DNA of 64,000 nucleotides from an uncultured Shewanella sp. (GCF_947501225.1 NZ_CANMUW010000001.1:372001-436000); one strand, 5' to 3'. Positions 45,313 to 57,358 are shown, counted from the stretch's first letter. Numbers and translations are program-made. Notes: generated by a model not told the origin, from the sequence alone.

Positions 45313-46161
45313 ATGGCAATTACTGCTGCCCAAGTTAAAGAACTTCGTGACCGCACTGGCGCCGGCATGATGGACTGTAAAAAAGCACTGACTGAAACTA
45401 ACGGTGACATCGAACTAGCGATTGATAACATGCGTAAGAGCGGTGCTGCAAAGGCTGCTAAGAAAGCGGGTAACATCGCTGCTGAAGGTGCAATCCTTAT
45501 TAAGAATGGCGAAGGTTTCGCTGCTCTTCTGGAAGTTAACTGTCAAACAGACTTCGTTGCTAAAGATGCAAACTTCCTTGCGTTCGCTAACGCTGTACTG
45601 GATGTTGCTGCTGCATCTAAAGTTTCTATCGAAGACCTGAAAGCACAGTTCGAAGAAACTCGTGTTGCTTTGGTTGCTAAAATCGGTGAAAACATCAACG
45701 TACGTCGCGTTGAGTACATCGATGGTGCAAACCTGTCTTCATACCGTCACGGCGAGCGTATCGGTGTTGTTGTTGCTGGTGAAGCTGACGAAGAAACTCT
45801 AAAGCACGTAGCTATGCACGTTGCCGCTTCTAAGCCTGAGTTCGTAAACCCTGAAGATGTTCCTGCTGAGCTTGTTGAGAAAGAGAAAGCACTTCAGATC
45901 GAAATCGCTATGAACGAAGGTAAGCCTGCAGAGATTGCTGAGAAGATGGTTACCGGTCGTATGAAGAAGTTCACCGGTGAGATCTCTCTTACTGGCCAAG
46001 CTTTCATCATGGAGCCTAAGAAGACTGTTGGTGCAATTCTTAAAGAGAAAGGCGCTAGCGTTTCAAACTTCATTCGTCTGGAAGTTGGCGAAGGTATCGC
46101 GAAGAAAGAAGAAGATTTTGCTGCAGAAGTTGCTGCACAAATCGCTGCTACTAAGGCTTAA
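45313..46161 (+). CDS. tsf: Translation elongation factor Ts
   Basis: 282 residues. N-terminal [24 protein letters not shown] motif (here [20 protein letters not shown]) and [17 protein letters not shown]. Guanine-nucleotide exchange factor for EF-Tu. Optimal codon use; GAGGA upstream of the ATG. Confidence 0.99.
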   Translation: MAITAAQVKELRDRTGAGMMDCKKALTETNGDIELAIDNMRKSGAAKAAKKAGNIAAEGAILIKNGEGFAALLEVNCQTDFVAKDANFLAFANAVLDVAAASKVSIEDLKAQFEETRVALVAKIGENINVRRVEYIDGANLSSYRHGERIGVVVAGEADEETLKHVAMHVAASKPEFVNPEDVPAELVEKEKALQIEIAMNEGKPAEIAEKMVTGRMKKFTGEISLTGQAFIMEPKKTVGAILKEKGASVSNFIRLEVGEGIAKKEEDFAAEVAAQIAATKA

Positions 46162-46182
46162 TCCCCTTTTGTAAGCACTCCA

Positions 46183-46208
46183 AAGACCGCGGCACTTGCT
46201 GCGGTCTT
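46183..46208 (+). terminator. Terminator-like hairpin between tsf and pyrH
   Basis: AAGACCGCGGC (46183-46193) pairs with GCTGCGGTCTT (46198-46208), one G-T pair, 4-base loop. T-rich sequence follows. Confidence 0.65.
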
Positions 46209-46251
46209 ATTGTATTATTTTACCTATCGGCATCAATTCAGGACAATAAAA

Positions 46252-46989
46252 ATGAGCACGAATCCTAAACCTGCATTTCGACGTATTCTTCTAAAATTAA
46301 GTGGTGAAGCCCTGATGGGCGAAGAAGGCTTTGGCATCGATCCTAAAGTGTTAGATCGTATGGCTCAGGAGATTAAAGAACTGGTTGAGCTCGGCATTCA
46401 GGTAGGTGTCGTCATCGGGGGCGGAAACCTATTCCGTGGCGAAGGACTGGCTGACGCCGGTATGAACAGAGTTGTTGGTGACCATATGGGGATGCTTGCA
46501 ACTGTGATGAATGGCTTGGCAATGCGTGATGCTCTGCATCGTGCCTATGTCAATGCAAGATTGATGTCTGCAATTCCATTGAAGGGCGTGTGCGACGATT
46601 ATAACTGGGCTGAAGCGATCAGCTTGCTAAAATCAGGTCGTGTCGTTATTTTTGCTGCAGGTACAGGTAATCCATTCTGCACGACAGACTCGGCGGCGTG
46701 TCTGCGTGGTATTGAAATTGAAGCAGAAGTCGTATTGAAAGGCACTAAAGTCGATGGTGTCTATTCAGATGACCCGATCAAAAATCCAGATGCAGTAAAA
46801 TATGATGAAATGGGTTACGATGAAGTTCTCGACAAAGAATTAAAGGTGATGGATCTGGCGGCATTTACTTTGGCCAGAGATCACAATATGCCATTATTGG
46901 TATTTAACATGAATAAACCTGGTGCCCTTCGTCGTGTAATAATGGGTGAGCAGGAAGGTACAATGATCAAGGCTGAATCAGTCGAGTAA
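46252..46989 (+). CDS. pyrH: Uridylate kinase PyrH
   Basis: 245 residues from ATG 46252; the upstream extension is not homologous. Amino-acid kinase fold with [39 protein letters not shown] and [13 protein letters not shown]. Phosphorylates UMP to UDP. Order rpsB-tsf-pyrH-frr is the conserved gammaproteobacterial block. Confidence 0.98.
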   Translation: MSTNPKPAFRRILLKLSGEALMGEEGFGIDPKVLDRMAQEIKELVELGIQVGVVIGGGNLFRGEGLADAGMNRVVGDHMGMLATVMNGLAMRDALHRAYVNARLMSAIPLKGVCDDYNWAEAISLLKSGRVVIFAAGTGNPFCTTDSAACLRGIEIEAEVVLKGTKVDGVYSDDPIKNPDAVKYDEMGYDEVLDKELKVMDLAAFTLARDHNMPLLVFNMNKPGALRRVIMGEQEGTMIKAESVE

Positions 46990-47057
46990 TATCGGCTCCA
47001 GTAGCCTGGAATCCAATAAAGAATTAAGCAATTAGTGAATTATAAAGGATATTTATC

Positions 47058-47615
47058 GTGATAGACGAAATCAAACAAGATGCTCAGGCACGTATGGCAA
47101 AGTGCGTAGAATCCACTAAGACTCAAATGGCTAAAGTTCGTACTGGTCGTGCACACCCAAGCCTATTAGATACAATCAAGGTATCTTACTACGGTACTAT
47201 GACACCGCTTAAGCAAGTCGGTAATGTATCGATTGAAGATTCACGTACACTTGCTATCAACGTATTTGACCGTACTATGATTCAAGCCGTTGAAAAGGCC
47301 ATTATGACTTCAGACCTGGGGCTTAACCCTATGTCTGCGGGTGCAACTATCCGTATTCCGCTTCCTGCATTGACCGAAGAGCGTCGTAAGGACCTGATTA
47401 AGGTTGTACGTGCCGAAGCTGAAAATGGCCGTATCGCAGTTCGTAACGTTCGTCGTGACGCTAACTCAGACGTTAAGGCGTTGGAGAAAGAGAAAGAGTG
47501 TACGGAAGATGATGTTCATCGCACTGAAGATGAAGTTCAGAAATTTACCGATGCTCATATCAAGCAGATCGATGAAATATTGACTGCAAAAGAAGCAGAG
47601 TTGATGGAAGTCTAA
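47058..47615 (+). CDS. frr: Ribosome recycling factor
   Basis: 185 residues with GTG start (AAGGA upstream). Family sequence [32 protein letters not shown], and the long helical arm ending [14 protein letters not shown]. Releases ribosomes after termination with EF-G. A terminator lies after it at 47642. Confidence 0.98.
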   Translation: MIDEIKQDAQARMAKCVESTKTQMAKVRTGRAHPSLLDTIKVSYYGTMTPLKQVGNVSIEDSRTLAINVFDRTMIQAVEKAIMTSDLGLNPMSAGATIRIPLPALTEERRKDLIKVVRAEAENGRIAVRNVRRDANSDVKALEKEKECTEDDVHRTEDEVQKFTDAHIKQIDEILTAKEAELMEV

Positions 47616-47641
47616 TCTAGGACTAAGAAACTAGAGTTCAG

Positions 47642-47670
47642 ACGCCGTGTAGCGGTATACTACACGGCGT
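47642..47670 (+). terminator. Terminator hairpin after frr
   Basis: ACGCCGTGTAG pairs perfectly with CTACACGGCGT around a 7-base loop, followed by TTGTCTATTTT. Confidence 0.7.
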
Positions 47671-47695
47671 TTGTCTATTTTAAGGGTTGTATTAG

Positions 47696-48490
47696 ATGTC
47701 AATCGACTCCCAATCCAGTTCAGAGTTTACTCCTGAGGAGCTTACTGAACTTGTGAAGCTGTCAATACCAAAGCACGTTGCTATTATTATGGATGGTAAC
47801 GGACGTTGGGCACAGGCGCAGGGGAAGCCCAGAGTGATGGGGCACAGAGCCGGTGTTAAGGCCGTACGCCGTGTCGTCAGTACCGCCAGAGAGATGGGAG
47901 TTGGTTCGTTAACTCTTTTTGCCTTCTCGAGTGAAAATTGGCGCAGGCCCGATAAAGAGGTCTCCTTGTTGATGGAGCTGTTCTTTAGCGTATTGCAGCG
48001 CGAGATAAAGTTGCTGCATAAAAATGGTGTCAGGTTGAATATCATAGGGGATATCAGCCGCTTTCCTGAGCGCTTGCAGAAGCAGATCGCATCGGCCGAA
48101 TCAAAAACTGCCGATAACTCTGACTTGATTCTTAATGTTGCCGCAAACTATGGCGGTCGATGGGATATCATGCAGGCCGCGGCAGCTTTAGCTAAAAAAG
48201 TTGAGTCTGGTGAAATGAGCAGCAGTCAGTTCACCGAAGAGGCACTAAATGAACATTTATGCATGCAAAATCAACCTGAAGTTGATTTAATGATCCGCAC
48301 CGGTGGTGACTTCCGTATCAGTAATTTCATTTTATGGCAGGCAGCCTATGCTGAATTGGTGTTTACCGATACTTTATGGCCAGATTTTGATGAAGGCGCT
48401 TTCAGACAGAGCATAGCCACTTTCGCATCTCGTCAGCGTCGCTTTGGCTTAACGGGATGCCAGATCGAATCGATGCAGGCTCAAAAATAA
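47696..48490 (+). CDS. uppS: Undecaprenyl diphosphate synthase UppS
   Basis: 264 residues. Cis-prenyltransferase motifs: [20 protein letters not shown] (catalytic Asp), [27 protein letters not shown] and [19 protein letters not shown]. Makes the C55 lipid carrier for cell-wall synthesis. Followed by cdsA after 20 bases. Confidence 0.98.
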   Translation: MSIDSQSSSEFTPEELTELVKLSIPKHVAIIMDGNGRWAQAQGKPRVMGHRAGVKAVRRVVSTAREMGVGSLTLFAFSSENWRRPDKEVSLLMELFFSVLQREIKLLHKNGVRLNIIGDISRFPERLQKQIASAESKTADNSDLILNVAANYGGRWDIMQAAAALAKKVESGEMSSSQFTEEALNEHLCMQNQPEVDLMIRTGGDFRISNFILWQAAYAELVFTDTLWPDFDEGAFRQSIATFASRQRRFGLTGCQIESMQAQK

Positions 48491-48510
48491 AAATTTAGAG
48501 GGATATTTTT

Positions 48511-49368
48511 TTGCTAAAACAACGAATAATAACAGCAATTTGGTTAATTCCCTTGGTTTTGGGGGCTATTTTTTGGCTCCCTACGGAGTACTTTTCCTGG
48601 GCCTTAGTCCCTGTATTCCTGATCGCGGCCAAGGAGTGGGGACAAATTATCGATAAGGGCTGTCAGATCACCCAATGGAGTTTTACCGTAACCATAGGTG
48701 TGCTGCTGATCGCATTGAATATCTTTGTGCCCGCAGATGAGCTCTGGTTTAAGGGCCATCTTCATCCCGTCTATCTGGCCGTGATCTTAATTGGCGCCAT
48801 GTGGTGGGCTATCTCATTTCTTTTAGTCATCTCGTATCCTAAAAGCTCGGCGTTATGGCAAAAAAGCCATATGTTTAAGTCGATGTTTGGACAGTTGACG
48901 CTCATTCCTTGCTTCGCTGCCTTGATCGCCCTCAAGGGACTGAGTTCTGAGGCATCCCCCTATTACGGCGGGACCCTGGTCTTTCTGGTCATGTTAGTCG
49001 TTTGGGCTACCGATAGCGGAGCGTATTTTGCGGGTAAGTCATTAGGCAAGCATAAGTTGATGCCTAATGTCAGTCCGGCTAAAACTATCGAAGGTTTAAT
49101 CGGTGGCCTGGTGACCAGTATGATTATCGTAGCTGGTGTTATGCATTATTCTCCAGAGCAGGAGCTGGGGCTCGTGATCGTGGTGACCCTGTTCGTTGCA
49201 CTTGTTTCCGCTGTTGGTGATCTTTCTGAAAGTATGTTCAAGCGTGTTGCCGGTATTAAAGATTCAGGCACGATTCTCCCCGGGCATGGAGGCATACTCG
49301 ATCGCATTGATAGTTTAACCGCTGCTCTGCCTGTGTTTACTCTCATATATATTGCATTTTGGATGTAA
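48511..49368 (+). CDS. cdsA: Phosphatidate cytidylyltransferase CdsA
   Basis: 285 residues, TTG start. About eight TM helices and the CDS signature near the C-terminus ([19 protein letters not shown]). Converts phosphatidate and CTP to CDP-diacylglycerol in the inner membrane. In operon with uppS and dxr. Confidence 0.96.
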   Translation: MLKQRIITAIWLIPLVLGAIFWLPTEYFSWALVPVFLIAAKEWGQIIDKGCQITQWSFTVTIGVLLIALNIFVPADELWFKGHLHPVYLAVILIGAMWWAISFLLVISYPKSSALWQKSHMFKSMFGQLTLIPCFAALIALKGLSSEASPYYGGTLVFLVMLVVWATDSGAYFAGKSLGKHKLMPNVSPAKTIEGLIGGLVTSMIIVAGVMHYSPEQELGLVIVVTLFVALVSAVGDLSESMFKRVAGIKDSGTILPGHGGILDRIDSLTAALPVFTLIYIAFWM

Positions 49369-49372
49369 CCCT

Positions 49373-50563
49373 ATGCAGAAAATGGTAATTTTAGGCGCTA
49401 CAGGCTCCATAGGTTCGAGTACATTAAGTGTTATCGAAAGTAATCCGCAGGCCTATGGTATCTATGCGCTTGTCGCCAATACCAATGTCGATAAGATGGT
49501 GTCGCTATGTGAAGCTCATCGCCCACAGGTGGCGCATATGGTGGATTCAAAGGCGGCCGTCACCCTAAAGGAAAGGTTACCTTCAGAGCTGGGGATCGAG
49601 GTTACAACCGGCGAAGATCAACTGCTCGATATCGTCAGTGCAGCCTGTGTCGACACCGTCATGGCAGCGATAGTCGGCGCGGCCGGGTTAGTGCCGACTC
49701 TGGCGGCGGTGAAAGCCGGTAAACGCGTGTTACTCGCAAATAAAGAATCACTGGTCATGTCGGGAAGACTCTTTATCGAAGAGATGCAGCGCTCCGGGGC
49801 TAAGGTTTTGCCCGTCGACAGTGAGCACAATGCAATCTTCCAGGCGCTTCCTGAGTCGATGCAGGACAATATCGGGTATTGTGAACTTGAACAGGCGGGT
49901 GTTTCTCATATCCTGCTTACCGGTTCCGGTGGTCCTTTTCTCACTTCAGAGTTAGATTCACTGGCTGCTATGACTCCGGACCAGGCCTGTAAACACCCTA
50001 ACTGGTCGATGGGACGAAAAATCTCGGTCGACTCGGCAACCATGATGAACAAGGGGCTGGAGTATATCGAGGCTCGCTGGCTGTTTAATGCGACCGATGA
50101 GCAACTTAAAGTGGTGATTCATCCCCAGAGTGTGATTCACTCCATGGTGCAATATCTCGATGGGTCTGTTTTAGCCCAGATGGGTAACCCGGATATGCGA
50201 ACGCCTATTGCTCACTGCATGGCCTATCCACAAAGAATTCACTCCGGAGTTGAACCTTTAGATTTTTTCAAAGTCGGACAGTTAAGCTTCTTAGAACCCG
50301 ACTTTAATCGTTTTCCCTGTCTGGCATTGGCCATGGAAGCTTGCAAACAGGGGCAGGAAGCGACTACGGTAGTTAATGCGGCTAATGAAATATCGGTACA
50401 GGCATTTTTAGACAACCGGATTAAGTTTACCGATATTGCCAGAGTCAATGAGGCTTGTTTAAGTCAGGTTGCACCGCAGACGTTGAATAGTATCGAAGAT
50501 ATTCTTACGTTGGATCTGCAGTCGCGCAGATATGCTGCAGAATGGGTTAAGAAATTTAATTAA
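49373..50563 (+). CDS. dxr: 1-deoxy-D-xylulose 5-phosphate reductoisomerase Dxr
   Basis: 396 residues from ATG 49373; a TTG 7 codons upstream would overlap cdsA. NADPH-binding [23 protein letters not shown], and [17 protein letters not shown] with substrate and metal residues. First committed step of the MEP isoprenoid pathway. Starts 4 bases after the cdsA stop. Confidence 0.98.
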   Translation: MQKMVILGATGSIGSSTLSVIESNPQAYGIYALVANTNVDKMVSLCEAHRPQVAHMVDSKAAVTLKERLPSELGIEVTTGEDQLLDIVSAACVDTVMAAIVGAAGLVPTLAAVKAGKRVLLANKESLVMSGRLFIEEMQRSGAKVLPVDSEHNAIFQALPESMQDNIGYCELEQAGVSHILLTGSGGPFLTSELDSLAAMTPDQACKHPNWSMGRKISVDSATMMNKGLEYIEARWLFNATDEQLKVVIHPQSVIHSMVQYLDGSVLAQMGNPDMRTPIAHCMAYPQRIHSGVEPLDFFKVGQLSFLEPDFNRFPCLALAMEACKQGQEATTVVNAANEISVQAFLDNRIKFTDIARVNEACLSQVAPQTLNSIEDILTLDLQSRRYAAEWVKKFN

Positions 50564-50578
50564 TCTCTGAGGAAGGGA

Positions 50579-51964
50579 ATGATCGATTTTTTATGGAACC
50601 TGGGTTCCTTTGTCATCGCTTTAGGCATGCTGATCACGGCACACGAATATGGCCACTTTTGGGTTGCCAGGCGCTGTGGTGTTAAAGTCGAGCGTTTCTC
50701 TATCGGTTTCGGTCGAGCCATCTGGCGCAAAGTGGGTCAGGATGGGACCGAATATGTGATCGCAATGATTCCCTTGGGTGGCTATGTCAAGATGCTCGAT
50801 GAGCGTGTTGAAGAGGTTCCCGAGGAGCTTAAAGAGCAAGCCTTTAACCGCAAAAATGTCTGGAAGCGCATCGCCATCGTAGGCGCCGGACCCGCTGCGA
50901 ACTTTATCTTTGCAATCGTCGCTCTCTACTTCATGTACCTTATCGGGGTACCGTCATTGAAACCAGTTATTGAGTCGACACAGTTCAATACCCCGGCGGC
51001 ACAGATTCAGGTTGATGAGCCTATGCTGATCACCTCCGTCGGTGGCAAAGTCGTGAGGAATTGGGAGGAGGTCACCTATGCCTTAGTGGGGCATATCGGC
51101 GATCCCAGTATCGATATCTCAGTCTCCCCCCTAAGTCGCAGCGCCGATTACTCCGATGCCGGCCAAACGGCTGCGGGAACCTCATATAGCTTAGACACGA
51201 GGAACTGGCAGTTTGATCCTGAGAAGGAGTCACCGATAACGTCATTGGGACTGGATATCTTCAGGCCCGAAATTACACCCCTGATAGGTTTAGTCTCCCC
51301 CGAGGGAGCTGCGGCGGCAGCCGGTATTCAGGTGGGGGACACCATAGTGGCGCTTAATGGCGTGCCCTATGGTGAGTGGGATGACTTTGTCGACACGATT
51401 AAATCGTCTCCAAACCGAGCCGTACAGATCACTGTGCGGCGCGATGGTGAGCAGTTACAGTATAAGGTGACACCTCAAGCACGTGAAAACCCTCAGGGAG
51501 AGATGGAGGGAGTGATTGGTGTCGCACCGACTCAGGCCGAGTGGCCTCAGAACATGCAACTACAACTTGAATACGGCGTTATCGATTCAATGGTGGTTGC
51601 GGCAGATAAAACATGGCAACTTGTCGTCGTCAGCATTAAGATGATTGGCAAATTGGTCACCGGTGATGTGTCGGTGAAGAATTTAAGTGGACCAATATCG
51701 ATTGCACAAGGTGCAGGAAGTAGTGCTAACTATGGTTTGGTTTACTTTTTAGGTTTCCTCGCATTGATCAGCGTGAACTTGGGCATAATTAATCTATTGC
51801 CTTTGCCGGTGCTCGATGGGGGACACCTGTTATATTACTTCGTCGAAGTGATCACAGGCAGACCTGTACCTGAGAAGATACAGGAAATTGGATTCAGATT
51901 TGGGGCAGCTATGCTGCTAATGTTGATGAGCATTGCGCTTTTCAACGATTTCTCCCGACTCTGA
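50579..51964 (+). CDS. rseP: Sigma-E site-2 protease RseP
   Basis: 461 residues. The zinc site HEYGH is at residues 22-26 in TM1. Two PDZ domains lie in the periplasmic region (about 115-310). The third metal ligand is in PVLDGGHLLYY (Asp413) in TM3. Cleaves anti-sigma RseA within the membrane. GAGGAAGGG precedes the ATG; bamA follows. Confidence 0.97.
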   Translation: MIDFLWNLGSFVIALGMLITAHEYGHFWVARRCGVKVERFSIGFGRAIWRKVGQDGTEYVIAMIPLGGYVKMLDERVEEVPEELKEQAFNRKNVWKRIAIVGAGPAANFIFAIVALYFMYLIGVPSLKPVIESTQFNTPAAQIQVDEPMLITSVGGKVVRNWEEVTYALVGHIGDPSIDISVSPLSRSADYSDAGQTAAGTSYSLDTRNWQFDPEKESPITSLGLDIFRPEITPLIGLVSPEGAAAAAGIQVGDTIVALNGVPYGEWDDFVDTIKSSPNRAVQITVRRDGEQLQYKVTPQARENPQGEMEGVIGVAPTQAEWPQNMQLQLEYGVIDSMVVAADKTWQLVVVSIKMIGKLVTGDVSVKNLSGPISIAQGAGSSANYGLVYFLGFLALISVNLGIINLLPLPVLDGGHLLYYFVEVITGRPVPEKIQEIGFRFGAAMLLMLMSIALFNDFSRL

Positions 51965-51995
51965 GCAAGGACACACACATAATTAGAAGCGCTCT

Positions 51996-54479
51996 ATGAG
52001 ATTGAATAAACTTTTTGCCTCGATGGTATTAGTCGGTGCGTCTTTATCAGGGAACGGTTGGGCAGAAACATTCCAACCTTTTGAAGTAACCGATATACAG
52101 GTCCAGGGCTTACAACGCGTAGCTCTTGGTGCCGCCTTGCTGAATATTCCGGTAAAGGTCGGTGATACGGTTGATCAAGTTAAACTCCAGCAAGCGATTA
52201 AGAGCTTGTATGCCTCAACGAACTTTGAACATATTCAAGTGAGTCGGGATGGCGGCGTATTGGTGATCACGGTCAAAGAGAGACCGACAATCAGTACGGT
52301 GACATTTGAAGGCAACAAAGATATCAAAGATGAACAGCTGCAGGAGAGTCTCGATGGCTCCGGAGTTAAAGTTGGAGAGTCATTGGACCGCACCATGTTA
52401 TCGGGTATCGAAAAGAGTCTTCAGGACTTCTATTACGGTGTCGGTAAGTATGGGGCTAAGGTTGAGGCTCAGGTCATCAACCTGCCGCGTAACCGCGTTG
52501 AGCTAAAATTCAACTTTACCGAAGGCTTAGCTGCCGAGATCAAACAGATCAACGTAGTAGGTAATGAGGTCTTTTCCGACGCCGAGCTGATCGGCATGCT
52601 TGAACTTAAAGACTATGTTGCCTGGTGGGATCTGTTCGGCGAGCGCCGTTATCAAAAGCAGAAGCTTCAAGCGGATCTAGAGACGGTAAAATCTTTCTAC
52701 CACAACCGTGGCTACATTCGTTTCAATGTCACCTCTACACAGGTGGCGATGACGCCTGACCGTAAGGGTCTCTATATCACTATTAATGTCGACGAGGGTG
52801 AGCAGTATAAGGTCAAGGAAGTTAACCTTACCGGCGACCTGATGGGACGTGAAGAGGTGATGGCAGCCATTCTTCCCATTAAAGAGGGAGACATGTATAA
52901 CGGTGCGGATGTAACCTTTGCCGAAGAGATGTATGGCAAGTATCTTGGCCGCTTCGGCTATGCCTACCCTGAGGTTAAAACTTATCCGGAGATCAACGAT
53001 GAGACCAAAGAGGTCAGCCTCAACGTCAACATCCAGCCGGGTAAGCGGGTCTATGTACGTAACATCAACTTCTCCGGTAACCAGGTTACCAAAGATGAAG
53101 TATTGCGTCGTGAGTTGCGCCAGATGGAGGGGGCCTGGTTAAACTCGGCTCAGGTTGAGCAGTCTAAGGCGCGTCTTAACCGTTTGGGCTATTTCGAAAC
53201 TGTCGATACCGAAACGGTTCAGGTGCCTGGCACCGATGATCTGGTCGATGTGGCCTTCAACGTAAAAGAGCAGCCATCGGGTTCATTTAACGCCGGTGTG
53301 GGTTATGGTACCGAATCTGGTTTGAGTCTTCAGTTTGGTGTCCAGCAGAGTAACTTCTTAGGCACGGGTAATCAGGCTGGTGTTAACCTTAATACCAATA
53401 AGTACTCCAAGAACGTGAACCTCTCATACACCGACCCATACTTCACCAAAGATGGTGTCAGTCTGGGGGGAAGCATCTACTGGAACGAGTTTGATGCCCA
53501 CGAGGCGAACCTTGAGCGATACAAGAACAGCTCTTACGGTATCGCGCTAAACTCAGGTTTCCCGATCAACGAAACCAACCGCATCAACGGCGGTATCGGC
53601 TATCGTCACAACTCGATCTCCGAGATCTCGGCCTACGAGCAGGCGCTGCGTTTCTATAACATCTATCGTGATGCCGATGATCCAAATGCCGACCTGGCGT
53701 TCGATAACTTCGAGGCTAATCTGGGCTGGTACCGTAGCACACTTAACCGAGGCACCTTCCCATCGGATGGTTCATCGCAGCGTTTGAATACTAAGGCGAC
53801 GATTCCGGGTTCGGATCTGCAATACTTCAAGGCCGATTTCGATACCAGCTTCTATTTCCCGATCAATCGTAGCCACAGCTTTGTGTTGCTGACTAAGGCG
53901 CGTGTTGGTTACGGTAATGGCTACGGTCAGTTTAACGATAACGATCAGATCTTACCTTTCTGGGAAAACTATTACTCGGGTGGTAGTACATCGCTGCGTG
54001 GCTTCAAGTCTAACTCTGTTGGTCCGCGCTCGTTTTACCTCTACCGTGGTAGTGAGCCTTGCTCACCGGATCCGTCGGGAGATGGTTGTTACCTGCCTGG
54101 AGATCCTAACTCGATTCAGGTCAGCGATGGTCGCTCCATCGGTGGTAATGCTATCGCAACAGCCAGCATTGAGATGATTGTACCTACGCCATTCTTGGAT
54201 GAGGCATACACCAACTCTGTACGTACCAGCTTCTTCGTCGATGCCGGTAACGTATGGGATACCGAGTTCGATTATGACTCATACCGTTATCTTCCTGCCC
54301 ACGAGTTTGATAAGCTGGAAGATTATGCCGATCCGAGCCGGATCCGAGCCTCTGCGGGTATGAGTGTACAGTGGCTTTCACCGATGGGACCTATGGTGTT
54401 TAGCCTTGCTTGGCCAATTAAAGAATACGATGATGATGAAACAGAGATCTTCTCGTTCAACATTGGTAAAACTTTCTAA
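51996..54479 (+). CDS. bamA: Outer-membrane assembly factor BamA
   Basis: 827 residues. Signal peptide (cleavage GWAET, about residue 23), five POTRA domains (about 28-425), then a 16-strand Omp85 barrel with GSTSLRGFKSNSVGPR (lid-loop VRGF-type motif) and a C-terminal Phe (FSFNIGKTF). Central component of the BAM complex. Confidence 0.98.
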   Translation: MRLNKLFASMVLVGASLSGNGWAETFQPFEVTDIQVQGLQRVALGAALLNIPVKVGDTVDQVKLQQAIKSLYASTNFEHIQVSRDGGVLVITVKERPTISTVTFEGNKDIKDEQLQESLDGSGVKVGESLDRTMLSGIEKSLQDFYYGVGKYGAKVEAQVINLPRNRVELKFNFTEGLAAEIKQINVVGNEVFSDAELIGMLELKDYVAWWDLFGERRYQKQKLQADLETVKSFYHNRGYIRFNVTSTQVAMTPDRKGLYITINVDEGEQYKVKEVNLTGDLMGREEVMAAILPIKEGDMYNGADVTFAEEMYGKYLGRFGYAYPEVKTYPEINDETKEVSLNVNIQPGKRVYVRNINFSGNQVTKDEVLRRELRQMEGAWLNSAQVEQSKARLNRLGYFETVDTETVQVPGTDDLVDVAFNVKEQPSGSFNAGVGYGTESGLSLQFGVQQSNFLGTGNQAGVNLNTNKYSKNVNLSYTDPYFTKDGVSLGGSIYWNEFDAHEANLERYKNSSYGIALNSGFPINETNRINGGIGYRHNSISEISAYEQALRFYNIYRDADDPNADLAFDNFEANLGWYRSTLNRGTFPSDGSSQRLNTKATIPGSDLQYFKADFDTSFYFPINRSHSFVLLTKARVGYGNGYGQFNDNDQILPFWENYYSGGSTSLRGFKSNSVGPRSFYLYRGSEPCSPDPSGDGCYLPGDPNSIQVSDGRSIGGNAIATASIEMIVPTPFLDEAYTNSVRTSFFVDAGNVWDTEFDYDSYRYLPAHEFDKLEDYADPSRIRASAGMSVQWLSPMGPMVFSLAWPIKEYDDDETEIFSFNIGKTF

Positions 54480-54540
54480 ATTAAAATTAAGTTAAATTAA
54501 AGTATAATCGGCATGATTTGCTGAGATAAAGGAGTCTATT

Positions 54541-55044
54541 TTGAAAAAGATGTTTAATCGCGCAATGATGGTTTTGGTTCTTCTTGCTGCCCCGATTGCG
54601 GCACAGGCTGAGAAAATTGCTGTTGTTGATATGCAGGCGGTTTTCGAGCAACTTCCACAGCGTGAAGCGGTAAGCAAAACACTTAAGACCGAGTTCGGCG
54701 ATCGTGTGGCCAGCGTTCAGAAGATGCAGGAAGAGCTACGTGGCATGCTTGAGAAGCAGCAGCGTGATGGTGCACTGATGAGTGAGTCTCAAAAGACAGA
54801 ACTCGTTCGCAAGATGGAGTCTATGAAGTCTGAGCTTCAGCTTAAGGGTAAGGCGCTTGATGAAGATATGCGTCGTCGCCAGGGTGAGGAGCAGAACAAA
54901 CTTTTAGTTAAAGTTCAGCAAGCGATCAATAAGATTGCTGAAGCTGAAAGCTATGACATGGTGCTGCAACGTGGTGCAGTTATCTATGTTAAGCCAACTG
55001 CCGATATCAGCAGCAAAGTCGTTGATGCATTAAGCAAAGGTTAA
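54541..55044 (+). CDS. skp: Periplasmic chaperone Skp/OmpH
   Basis: 167 residues, TTG start preceded by AAAGGAG. Signal peptide (cleavage AQAEK, about residue 23), KIAVVDMQAVFEQLP, and a long charged helical arm (about 50-125), as in the jellyfish-shaped Skp trimer. Holds outer-membrane proteins for BamA, its upstream neighbour. Confidence 0.95.
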   Translation: MKKMFNRAMMVLVLLAAPIAAQAEKIAVVDMQAVFEQLPQREAVSKTLKTEFGDRVASVQKMQEELRGMLEKQQRDGALMSESQKTELVRKMESMKSELQLKGKALDEDMRRRQGEEQNKLLVKVQQAINKIAEAESYDMVLQRGAVIYVKPTADISSKVVDALSKG

Positions 55045-55063
55045 TGGCAAAGGCTGATTATCG

Positions 55064-56089
55064 ATGAAAAGCTATACTATCAAAGAACTTGCTCAGAAGT
55101 TGGGCGGTGAAGTTCAAGGTGACGAGACAGTGGTTATCACCGCTGTCGCGACATTGGAAAACGCAGCCCAAGGGCAAATCTCTTTTTTAGCTAATTCGAA
55201 GTACCGTGCCCAACTGGAAAATACCCAGGCGAGTGCGGTGCTGATCTCTGCTAAAGAGGTTGAAGGTTACAGCGGTAATGCAATCGTATTAAACGATCCC
55301 TACGTGGGCTTTGCCCGTGTAGCTCAGTTATTGGATACGACACCAAAAGCGGCGACAGGTATTCATCCGTCGTCAATCATTCATCCCAGCGCGAAGTTGG
55401 GTGAGGGTGTCGCCCTAGGCGCCAATGTTGTCATCGGCGAAAATGTCATTTTGGGTGAGAATGTGCAGATCGGTGCCGGTTCGGTGGTCGGTCAGGATAG
55501 TATCCTTGGTTCGGGGACGCGCCTTTGGGCGAACGTCACCATCTACCATGATGTTCACCTTGGCCAGGACTGTATCATTCATTCCGGTGCGGTATTGGGC
55601 TCTGACGGCTTCGGTTATGCTAATGAGCGTGGTCAATGGGTTAAGATCCCACAAACCGGCGGCGTTCGGATCGGAGACCGAGTCGAAATCGGTGCCAGCA
55701 CAACCGTCGACCGTGGTGCAATCGAACACACCGAGATACATGACGGCGTGATCCTCGACAACCAGGTACAGATTGCCCATAACGACATTATCGGTGAGAA
55801 TACCGCCATTGCGGGTAACTCAACGGTTGCAGGCAGTACCCAGATAGGTAAGTACTGTATCATTGGCGGAAACTGTGCAATAGCGGGTCACCTGAGTGTG
55901 GCCGATGGCACGCATATATCCGGCGCGACCAATGTTACCAGTATCATTCGTGAGCGTGGCGTCTATAGCTCAGCCACTGTTGCCATGGATAATAAATTAT
56001 GGCGCCGAAACACGGTTCGTTTCAGACAACTGGACGAGCTCTTTCAGCGTGTTAAAAAGCTTGAAAAAAGTGTACCAACAGAAGATTAA
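55064..56089 (+). CDS. lpxD: UDP-3-O-(3-hydroxyacyl)glucosamine N-acyltransferase LpxD
   Basis: 341 residues. N-terminal uridine-binding domain (about 1-100, [14 protein letters not shown]), left-handed beta-helix hexapeptide repeats (about 105-300) with catalytic His in [16 protein letters not shown], and a C-terminal helix. Third step of lipid A synthesis. Confidence 0.97.
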   Translation: MKSYTIKELAQKLGGEVQGDETVVITAVATLENAAQGQISFLANSKYRAQLENTQASAVLISAKEVEGYSGNAIVLNDPYVGFARVAQLLDTTPKAATGIHPSSIIHPSAKLGEGVALGANVVIGENVILGENVQIGAGSVVGQDSILGSGTRLWANVTIYHDVHLGQDCIIHSGAVLGSDGFGYANERGQWVKIPQTGGVRIGDRVEIGASTTVDRGAIEHTEIHDGVILDNQVQIAHNDIIGENTAIAGNSTVAGSTQIGKYCIIGGNCAIAGHLSVADGTHISGATNVTSIIRERGVYSSATVAMDNKLWRRNTVRFRQLDELFQRVKKLEKSVPTED

Positions 56090-56118
56090 CTGCCTGTAGG
56101 CGGATTAAGGAAAAATTA

Positions 56119-56580
56119 GTGTCAAATCAATTAAATACCATGGATATCAAAGAAATCATGAACTCTTTGCCCCATAGGTACCCTTTTTTATTGATAGATC
56201 GTGTATTGGACTATACCCCGGGTGAGACGCTTCATGCGATCAAGAACGTCACTATCAATGAACCCTTTTTCCAGGGGCATTTCCCGGTACAACCTGTGAT
56301 GCCGGGTGTTTTAATCCTGGAAGCTATGGCACAGGCTACAGGTTTATTAGCTTATAAGACATCTAAAGCCGATGTTTCCGATGATTCATTGTACTATTTC
56401 GCCGGTATCGACAAGGCTCGTTTCAAGCGTGTTGTCGAGCCGGGTGATCAGCTACATTTTGAAGTAAAGATGGTTAAAGAACGCCGTGGGATTGGGGTGT
56501 TTACAGGTGAAGTTAAGGTTGATGGCGAGTTAGTTTGCTCGGCAGAGATCATGTGTGCTCGCAGAGAGATCAAAAAGTGA
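56119..56580 (+). CDS. fabZ: 3-hydroxyacyl-[ACP] dehydratase FabZ
   Basis: 153 residues, GTG start. Hot-dog fold with [13 protein letters not shown] (catalytic His) and [20 protein letters not shown] (catalytic Glu). Fatty-acid elongation. Its TGA overlaps the GTG start of lpxA (GTGA), so the two are coupled. Confidence 0.98.
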   Translation: MSNQLNTMDIKEIMNSLPHRYPFLLIDRVLDYTPGETLHAIKNVTINEPFFQGHFPVQPVMPGVLILEAMAQATGLLAYKTSKADVSDDSLYYFAGIDKARFKRVVEPGDQLHFEVKMVKERRGIGVFTGEVKVDGELVCSAEIMCARREIKK

Positions 56581-57344
56581 TAGATAAATTAGCGTATATT
56601 CATCCTGATGCCAAAATTGGTAAAAATGTCACTATCGGCCCCTGGACCTATATCGGAGCGGGTGTTGAAATTGGTGATGATTGTTGGTTAAGCTCCCATG
56701 TTGTTGTAAAGGGACCGACGGTTATCGGCAAGGGCAATAAGATTTTTCAGTTCGCTTCGGTAGGTGAAGACTGCCAGGATAAGAAGTATGCAGGCGAAGC
56801 TACGCGACTAATCATGGGTGACAATAATGTCATTCGCGAATCGGTGACGATTCACCGTGGTACCACCCAAGACAATGGTGAGACTCGCATCGGTTCAAAC
56901 AACCTGTTTATGGCGTATGTGCATATTGCTCATGACTGTGTCGTTGGTAACAATGTCATCATGTCAAACAATGCGTCCATTGCCGGCCATGTTCATGTGG
57001 GTGACTGGGCTATCCTCGGTGGGCTGACCGGTGTGCATCAATTTGTGCATATCGGTGCCCATGCGTTTACAGCGGGTTACTCTCTTATCCTTCAGGATGT
57101 GCCTCCGTTTGTGATGGCTTCCGGTCAGCCGGGGATCCCGCGCGGCCTGAACAGTGAAGGTATGAAGCGTCGCGGTTTCTCTAAAGAGAGCCAGATGGCG
57201 GTGCGCCGCGCCTATAAGACACTTTACCGTAAAGGGTTGACAGTTGATGAGGCTGTAGAGGCCTTGAATCAAGAGACAGACGATGAACAGGTGAAACATC
57301 TTATCGATTTTGTCTCCAACTCCAGCCGTGGCATCATACGTTAA
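56577..57344 (+). CDS. lpxA: UDP-N-acetylglucosamine acyltransferase LpxA
   Basis: 255 residues from GTG 56577, overlapping the fabZ stop by 3 bases. Hexapeptide beta-helix followed by a helical C-terminus; [17 protein letters not shown] contains the catalytic His. First step of lipid A synthesis. A terminator lies between it and lpxB. Confidence 0.97.
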   Translation: MIDKLAYIHPDAKIGKNVTIGPWTYIGAGVEIGDDCWLSSHVVVKGPTVIGKGNKIFQFASVGEDCQDKKYAGEATRLIMGDNNVIRESVTIHRGTTQDNGETRIGSNNLFMAYVHIAHDCVVGNNVIMSNNASIAGHVHVGDWAILGGLTGVHQFVHIGAHAFTAGYSLILQDVPPFVMASGQPGIPRGLNSEGMKRRGFSKESQMAVRRAYKTLYRKGLTVDEAVEALNQETDDEQVKHLIDFVSNSSRGIIR

Positions 57345-57358
57345 TATGCTGAATCCAG